Assembly (NCBI GenBank): GCA_014240065.1
Contig: JAAZXR010000004.1
Location: 97,910 to 130,192, forward strand
Source: Myxococcales bacterium
Lineage (GTDB): Bacteria; Myxococcota_A; Polyangia; Nannocystales; Nannocystaceae
DNA length: 32,283 nucleotides
Reading direction: 5' to 3'
This document shows positions 27,363 through 32,283 of the stretch, one piece after another; positions within the stretch are counted from its first letter, which is position 1, and every line of letters starts with the position of its first letter. The translations under genes were made by a program, and so were the position numbers. The notes under the pieces are model-generated. The model saw nothing but the letters and a program-made list of their open reading frames with translations. It did not search any database and was not told where the DNA came from.

Positions 27363-28496
27363 TTACGGGCACGAGCTCTTGAAATCGGCCCGCGCCCGCT
27401 CCACCTGCGCCTTTGCCACCCCCGCCGAGGCCATGGCCTCGACGGCCCCAAGAGCGTCCTCACACCTCCCCAGCGCGCCGTAGACCCGCACGCGCCTCCG
27501 ATGTGCAGCGACCCCGGCTGGATCGAGGGCCAACGCGCGATCGAGGCTCGCGAGGGCCGCTTGAAGATCTCCCCGTGCGTGCTGCACGGCGGCGTGATCC
27601 GACCACGCCGCCGCGTCCTCCGAGGCTCGTTCAATCGCCTTCGTCGTGACCGCGAGCGCCTCGTCGAGGCTCCCCGCCGGCAGCAACGCCCGCAGCAAGC
27701 GCGCTCTCGCGGGCGCGAGCGCGGGTTCGAGGCCCACAGCCAGGCGGTACGCGGCCAGCACCTCCTCGAGGGGCGCCCCCTCTGCCGCCAACACGTCCCC
27801 GTGAATCATCTGCACCCACGCGTCCTCCGGTGCCACCGCCGCGGCCTCGTGGACAGCCGCCCGCGCCGCCTCCCCGCGCCCCGCCGCCTCGAGCATGCTG
27901 GCCTGCTCGAGCAAGATCTCTGGGTCGCGAGGTTGGAGGGCCCGCGCGCGCTCCATGGCTTCGAGCGCGCGATCGAGGGCGCCCAGCTGGCGGAGCGCCA
28001 GCGCATAATTGTATTGACCGGCGGCGAAGTCGGGGCGGATATCCAGCGCCCTCCGAAAGAACTTCACGGCCTCCTCTGCGCGGCCGTTGTCGAGGTGGAC
28101 GGTGCCGATGCCATCGAGCGCGCCGAACAGGCTCGGATCGAAGGAGAGCGCGCGCTCCCACGCCTCGATCGCCTCGTCTCCGCGCCCCATCTCTTGGAGC
28201 ACCGCCCCGCGCGCGAGGTGCAGCTCCGCGTCGGCGGGCGAGTCCGCGAGCGCCGAGTCGACGAGCTTCAACGCCGCGCTCGCCTGCCCTCGCGCCAACG
28301 TCTGCGCCACCGCGCTCACGACGTCCTTGGGGCTGAGGGCGTCCGCGCCGAGCAGCTCGCTCGCCTCCTCCTCTCCGGGCGGGATCGCCTCCCGCTCCCC
28401 CGACGATCCCGCGCTGCAAGCGACGCCGCCGGCCCACGCGAGCGCCGCGCTCACCGCGACCACCGCGAGCGGCGAACCAACCCGCCGAGCGCTCAC
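27363..28496 (-). CDS. TPR-repeat lipoprotein
   Basis: 377 residues. A signal peptide with the lipobox-like 'GGVAC' (Cys27) suggests an envelope lipoprotein. After an acidic linker come about eight tetratricopeptide repeats, for example 'AELHLARGAVLQEMGRGDEAIEAWERAL', 'FGALDGIGTVHLDNGRAEEA', and 'AAGQYNYALALRQLGALDRALEAMERA', with the W/G/A/P-like TPR positions. TPR arrays bind partners; none is known here. It overlaps glnD upstream by 4 bases and so is co-translated with it, and is followed by guaB after 162 bases. The ending 'RARADFKSSCP' has a free Cys. Confidence 0.9.
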   Translation of the reverse strand: MSARRVGSPLAVVAVSAALAWAGGVACSAGSSGEREAIPPGEEEASELLGADALSPKDVVSAVAQTLARGQASAALKLVDSALADSPADAELHLARGAVLQEMGRGDEAIEAWERALSFDPSLFGALDGIGTVHLDNGRAEEAVKFFRRALDIRPDFAAGQYNYALALRQLGALDRALEAMERARALQPRDPEILLEQASMLEAAGRGEAARAAVHEAAAVAPEDAWVQMIHGDVLAAEGAPLEEVLAAYRLAVGLEPALAPARARLLRALLPAGSLDEALAVTTKAIERASEDAAAWSDHAAVQHARGDLQAALASLDRALALDPAGVAAHRRRVRVYGALGRCEDALGAVEAMASAGVAKAQVERARADFKSSCP

Positions 28497-31075
28497 GGTT
28501 CCCTCCGGCGCAGATACTCTCGCACTTGGCGGGCGAGGGACGCCCGCGCGCGCTCCTCGAGGTGGGAGACGTAGAAGATGTCGAGCACTCGTGGGCCCTC
28601 CGTCATCAGCCGGGCGAGCTCAATCTTGGCGTCGCAGACCGCGAAGGCCTGGGTGATCCGTCGGAGCACCCCCGGCTGGTCGTCGGTCTCCACCTCCACG
28701 ATGGTCCGCGCGCCCCCTGGATCTTCGGCGAACTTCACCACGCTGTCCTCCGGGCGTCGCCGAGCGCCCCTGCGCAGCCGCTGCAGCGAGGGCGGCCGGC
28801 GAAACTCCTCGTGGGCCAGCACCCGCCGGCGCAGCCGCTCTTCCACCCGATGGGTCCACTCTTGATCCGCGCGCAGCTCGTGACCGTTGCGCGCAGACAC
28901 GCGGAAGACGTCGAGCGCCAGCGGGATGTCGCCGGGCACGGGGAACACGTCCGCCGCCAACACCTCGAGCCCAACCTCGTCGAATTCTGCCGCGATGTGG
29001 GCGAGCATGCCGGCCTGGTCACGCGCCGTGACGGTCACCCGCAGCAGCCCCCCCGCCCCCGCGCGCACGTCCACCGCGATGACCTGATCCCCCTCGCGGA
29101 CGCGCTCCAACATCGCCCGGTGGGTGCGGCGCAGGGCCACGTCGTAGAGGGCGTAGTAGCGCTCCGACAACCCCTCCGGCTCGTCACCCCGCGAGCGCTG
29201 CCCGAGGGACCGGCGATGGACCTCGCCGCTCAGCTCCGCCGCGGTCAGCAGGTAGAGCTCGTCGAGCAACGTCGCCTTCCACGACGACAAATAGTCGGGC
29301 GCCACCGCCGACATGTCGGCGATGCTCAACAGGTAGAGCTCCGACAAAAACCGGCGCTCTCCCACCTGCTGCGCGAATCCCCGGATGAGCATGGGGTCGC
29401 TGAGGTCTCTGCGCTGGCTCAGCATCGGCATCTCCAGGTGCAGCGCCACGAGCCGCGCCGTGCGGTTCGCGTCGGCGGCGGAGAACCCCAAGCGTGTCGC
29501 GACCTGCAAGGCCAGCGAGGCTCCCACGTCACACTGGTCGCCGTGGGGCTTGCCCGAGTCGTGCAACAAGGCGGCCAAGTACAGCGGCCGTGGGTCATCG
29601 ACGCCGAGGTGCACCGCGGTCCCGAGCGGGTAGTCCTTGCGATACTCGCCGCGCACGAGGGCCTTGAGGAACTCGACCACGTACAGGCTGTGCTGATCCA
29701 CGGTGTAGGCGTGGAAGCTCTCGTGTTGCATGCGGCCACGGCACGGGCCGAACTCCGGGATCACGCGCTCGAGCAGCCCGTATTCGTGGCAGCGCTCGAG
29801 CGGCGTCGGGCTCCCGGCGTCCTTGGGATCAGTGAGCACATCGAGGAACCATCGGTGGGCCTCCGGATCTTGCGCCATCCGTGACGAGCGAGGATCGCCG
29901 GCGCCGTCGACGATGGAGTCCACCGCGCGCGCGCCGATGGACAACCCGTGATCACGAGCGATGGCGATGGCTTGGAGACCGAGCGCGGGGGTCTCCGCGA
30001 ACGAGGCCCCCCCGTCGTGCACCAGCCGATGATCGACCGCGCGGAAGCGTTCATCGATCCTGCGGTCGAGCCGCGGTCCGAGCCGCGGCGGGAGGCAGCG
30101 TCGAAACTCGCGGCGGCCGAAGCGAAGCGAGAGATTCGCCGCCTCGTGAAAGCGCTGCATAAACGACTCGATGGCCGCGACCGTCACCTCGTCGCTCGCC
30201 TCCTCGTCGACCCGCCCCAAGATGAAAGGGAGCCCGTCTTGATAGCGAAACACCAGCCGGTCCTGCGCGCGCCCGGCCGCCAAATGCAACGCACACCGCA
30301 GCTCGAGCAGCACGTTGGCGGACGCCTCCAGGACCTGGGCGGATCGCTTGCGCAGCACGCTTCGGCCGACCAGCTTCGAGAAGCTCGCGGTCTCGTAGGT
30401 CAGCTGGAACGCCCACCGTAACGCCGCCAGGTCACGCAGCCCCCCCGCCCCAAGCTTGAGGTCCGGCTCGAGGTTGTAGACGGTGCCCCCGTAGCGTGCG
30501 AAGCGCCGCTCCATGTCCTCCCGCAGCCGCATCAGCAGTCCGAGACGACGCTCCCCGGCGAACCGGTTCATCATCCGCGCTCGCAGGGCGTCAAGCATGG
30601 CGGCGTCACCGCCGACGACCCGCGCGTCGAGCAGCGACGTACACAAGCTGAGATCCTCCGCGCACCCGTCGAACCACGCCTCCGGCGTCTGCACCACCGA
30701 CTTAATCTTGAGTCCGCAATCCCACAGCGGATGCAACAGATCGCGCATCCATTGACCGAAGGACTCCTCCGCGTCGAGCGGTCGCTCGCAGAGCACCACG
30801 AGATCGATGTCGGCGAAGGGGCACAGCTCGTCTCGTGCCAACGATCCGGTCTCGAGCACGCTCACCGCCCCGCGCCCGACGTCCCAGACCTCGATGGATG
30901 CGGCCACGACCTCCGTGAGCAAGGTCCGGATGCGCGCGGCGTAGTCGCCCACGATCGCGAATCCACCCGCGTCTCCCAGCAGCGCCTCACGCACCGCCTC
31001 GCGGGCCGCGTGAACCTGCGCCGAGATCTGCGCCGAAGCCATGGGCGCAGCTTGAGGAGGAGGAGCCACGTGCAC
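28493..31075 (-). CDS. glnD: Bifunctional PII uridylyltransferase / uridylyl-removing enzyme
   Basis: The nitrogen sensor that attaches or removes UMP on PII. 860 residues in the family order: nucleotidyltransferase domain with 'ETGSLARDELCPFADIDLVVL' (about 75-95; Asp89 and Asp91 bind metal), a helical region, an HD domain with 'LLHDSGKP' (His-Asp at 505-506), then two ACT domains at about 679-740 and 789-860, which bind glutamine. The usual 'GGYGR' before the metal Asp pair is 'GSLAR', a variation. The start at the GTG at 31075 is a guess; an ATG at 31042 is the other choice. No glnB, glnK or glnA lies within the window. The TPR gene overlaps its end. Confidence 0.94.
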   Translation of the reverse strand: MHVAPPPQAAPMASAQISAQVHAAREAVREALLGDAGGFAIVGDYAARIRTLLTEVVAASIEVWDVGRGAVSVLETGSLARDELCPFADIDLVVLCERPLDAEESFGQWMRDLLHPLWDCGLKIKSVVQTPEAWFDGCAEDLSLCTSLLDARVVGGDAAMLDALRARMMNRFAGERRLGLLMRLREDMERRFARYGGTVYNLEPDLKLGAGGLRDLAALRWAFQLTYETASFSKLVGRSVLRKRSAQVLEASANVLLELRCALHLAAGRAQDRLVFRYQDGLPFILGRVDEEASDEVTVAAIESFMQRFHEAANLSLRFGRREFRRCLPPRLGPRLDRRIDERFRAVDHRLVHDGGASFAETPALGLQAIAIARDHGLSIGARAVDSIVDGAGDPRSSRMAQDPEAHRWFLDVLTDPKDAGSPTPLERCHEYGLLERVIPEFGPCRGRMQHESFHAYTVDQHSLYVVEFLKALVRGEYRKDYPLGTAVHLGVDDPRPLYLAALLHDSGKPHGDQCDVGASLALQVATRLGFSAADANRTARLVALHLEMPMLSQRRDLSDPMLIRGFAQQVGERRFLSELYLLSIADMSAVAPDYLSSWKATLLDELYLLTAAELSGEVHRRSLGQRSRGDEPEGLSERYYALYDVALRRTHRAMLERVREGDQVIAVDVRAGAGGLLRVTVTARDQAGMLAHIAAEFDEVGLEVLAADVFPVPGDIPLALDVFRVSARNGHELRADQEWTHRVEERLRRRVLAHEEFRRPPSLQRLRRGARRRPEDSVVKFAEDPGGARTIVEVETDDQPGVLRRITQAFAVCDAKIELARLMTEGPRVLDIFYVSHLEERARASLARQVREYLRRREP

Positions 31076-31092
31076 CCCACCATAGCAACTCT

Positions 31093-32052
31093 TTAAGGCG
31101 CCGCGCCGGCATCTCGCAGGAACCGCACCTGCACGCCGCCGTCGGTGGCCGCGGGGCGGCGCGCCCGCCAGCCCTCCTGGAGCTCCACGGTCACCTGAAC
31201 GGTCGTGTCACCCCGCCGGACCTCCACCACACGCACCCCGTCGAGAGCGGGCCGGGCCTGCCGAACCGTCGGCAGCGCGCCCGCGTTGGCGAACATGAAC
31301 ATCACGCGACCTCGCGTCGCCTGGCTCGCGATGCTGACGACGGGCCGCCCAGAACTCTTCACGTCCAGCGCGACACCGCCGCCGGTCTCCGTGAGCCCGA
31401 GACTTGTCAGCATCACCAGCTTCGCGTCCTTGCCCACCACCGATGGATTCGCCGGTGTCGTGGCCGCCGATCCGCCCGCGGGGGTGGCTGGCTGCGCGGG
31501 GGTGGCTGGCTGCGCGGGGGTGGCTGGCTGCGCGGGGGTGGCTGGCTGCGCGGGAGCCGGGGCTGGCGCGCCCTCAGGGGCAGCGTCAGGGACCCGCAGC
31601 CGCACCACGTTCTTCGGTCCCTGCGAATCCGAGGCGACCGTGGGGGGCTCTTTGGGGGCCTCCTCGCCCCCAAAGATCCGGCGAGCCGCCGCGAGCTGCG
31701 GCGACGTCGAGTTCAAAATTTCTGCGGTGATCGGCTCGGGGAGCTCACCGTTGACGAGGGACCGGCGGGCACGATCGATGAGCGCGATCTCCTCCGACTC
31801 CACCGCACCGGATCCTGCCTCGGTCGCTCCAGTGACGTCCTGCCCGGTGTCGACAGATCGCGAAGAGTCGCCGGCCGGCTGTTCGACCCCGCAACCGACC
31901 GTGACAACGACGAGCATACAGATCCCAATCACGGCGCGGCCAGCGGCACCGCGCCGGGAGACGCCCGCGGGAGATCGGGCCGGGCGCAGCACCTCGCTCC
32001 ACGCGGCACCACCCACGAGATCACCGGGAACAGATGCCTGCAGCGAATGCAC
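31093..32052 (-). CDS. AMIN-like lipoprotein with a (PATPAQ)n linker
   Basis: About 319 residues if the GTG at 32052 is the start; other GTG codons inside the next ~70 bases are possible, and longer versions would overlap the divergent gene at 32107. The membrane-like stretch 'GICMLVVVTVGC' with a lipobox Cys suggests a lipoprotein. A middle linker carries the hexapeptide PATPAQ repeated four times from a perfect DNA repeat. The C-terminal ~110 residues ('KLVMLTSLGLTETGGGVALDVKS', 'VMFMFANAG', 'VRVVEVRRGDTTVQVTVEL') resemble an AMIN domain, which binds peptidoglycan or secretin-type complexes (pattern judgement). It is 17 bases upstream of glnD, so probably co-transcribed. Confidence 0.75.
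   Translation of the reverse strand: MHSLQASVPGDLVGGAAWSEVLRPARSPAGVSRRGAAGRAVIGICMLVVVTVGCGVEQPAGDSSRSVDTGQDVTGATEAGSGAVESEEIALIDRARRSLVNGELPEPITAEILNSTSPQLAAARRIFGGEEAPKEPPTVASDSQGPKNVVRLRVPDAAPEGAPAPAPAQPATPAQPATPAQPATPAQPATPAGGSAATTPANPSVVGKDAKLVMLTSLGLTETGGGVALDVKSSGRPVVSIASQATRGRVMFMFANAGALPTVRQARPALDGVRVVEVRRGDTTVQVTVELQEGWRARRPAATDGGVQVRFLRDAGAAP
31481..31552. repeat. Four perfect tandem copies of an 18-bp unit
   Basis: GGGGTGGCTGGCTGCGCG occurs four times in a row without a mismatch, inside the AMIN-like lipoprotein gene, where it encodes PATPAQ-type hexapeptides in frame. Identity of the copies implies recent expansion by slippage. The 18-base unit keeps the reading frame with any copy number. 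Confidence 0.95.
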
Positions 32053-32106
32053 GCGCTGAAGGTACCACGAACCCCACGGACTCTCGTGGATGCGATAGGA
32101 TGCCCC

Positions 32107-32283
32107 ATGCGCCTCATGGAAGGAGCCCTCGCCGCGCTCACGCTCCTCGCACCGGGATGCCAATATCCGGGCGACGCAGCGGACCACTCTTCAACCGCCA
32201 CGACGGACCCCTCGCCCGACGACGACAGCGGGGCGTGCCTCGTGGGCTCGGTGGGATGCGACTGCTACGGCAACGGCACCTGC
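32107..32283 (+). CDS. Cys-rich lipoprotein, partial (cut by window end)
   Basis: The frame opens at the ATG at 32107 and stays open for 59 codons to the last base. 'MRLMEGALAALTLLAPGC' is a lipoprotein signal peptide with the lipobox 'LAPGC' (Cys18). An acidic Ser/Thr/Asp linker follows, then 'CLVGSVGCDCYGNGTC', the start of a small disulfide-rich module of a kind common in myxobacterial secreted lipoproteins. The rest is outside the window. It is divergent from the AMIN-like gene, with about 55 bases between likely starts. Confidence 0.75.
   Translation, partial: MRLMEGALAALTLLAPGCQYPGDAADHSSTATTDPSPDDDSGACLVGSVGCDCYGNGTC

Noticed and set aside
31481-31552. CRISPR-like repeat
   Set aside because: The 18-base units are adjacent without spacers and encode an in-frame hexapeptide repeat.

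Overview
This 32,283-base window is GC-rich, densely coded chromosomal DNA with no insertion sequence, phage, plasmid or CRISPR feature that I can see. The gene content suggests a Gram-negative bacterium of the Myxococcota / former Deltaproteobacteria lineage, though without a database search this is an inference. The clues are an Mla lipid-transport operon, many lipoproteins, a TonB/AgmX-like C-terminal domain, a TIGR04563-like small ribbon-helix-helix protein, a Cys-rich lipoprotein, and a set of exported proteins I cannot assign. Most genes are housekeeping or metabolic; the unusual parts are divergent versions of known families.

Layout. 1-1.9 kb (minus): a broken or truncated DNA polymerase III delta gene (holA) follows a TrmA/RlmD-type rRNA/tRNA uracil methyltransferase. 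1.9-2.7 kb (plus): a predicted outer-membrane beta-barrel protein. 2.7-8.5 kb (minus): a six-gene short-chain acyl-CoA operon in the order thiolase, 3-hydroxybutyryl-CoA dehydrogenase, enoyl-CoA hydratase, acyl-CoA dehydrogenase, lipoprotein, acyl-CoA dehydrogenase. It has the enzymes for a full beta-oxidation or butyryl-CoA cycle. 8.7-8.9 kb: a tRNA with CAT anticodon, with its own good sigma-70 promoter and terminator, facing a divergent Lgt-like gene. 10.0-11.2 kb (plus): the ribbon-helix-helix-like protein and an alpha/beta hydrolase. 11.2-14.8 kb (minus): a tightly overlapping Mla operon (lipoprotein, mlaE, mlaF, mlaD), whose MlaD has an unusual eight-cysteine insertion inside its MCE domain.

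14.8-18.2 kb holds the least recognisable genes: a minus-strand exported protein, two plus-strand exported proteins, a PilZ protein, and a 61-residue protein preceded by a non-coding stretch with a perfect 11-bp inverted repeat. 18.3-20.8 kb (plus): pgk-tpiA-secG, overlapping and ended by a terminator that has a competing alternative hairpin. 21.1-23.1 kb (plus): an NtrC-like regulator with a degenerate AAA+ domain, then dapF. 23.1-32.05 kb (minus): an AMIN-like lipoprotein, glnD, a TPR lipoprotein, guaB, guaA and ruvB, mostly overlapping or abutting. The right edge cuts a divergent Cys-rich lipoprotein.

I see no clear new multi-gene defence or biosynthetic system. The best leads are the Cys-rich MlaD, the degenerate NtrC-like regulator, the 14.8-17.7 kb exported/PilZ cluster, the structured leader of the 61-residue gene, and the motif-poor Lgt.
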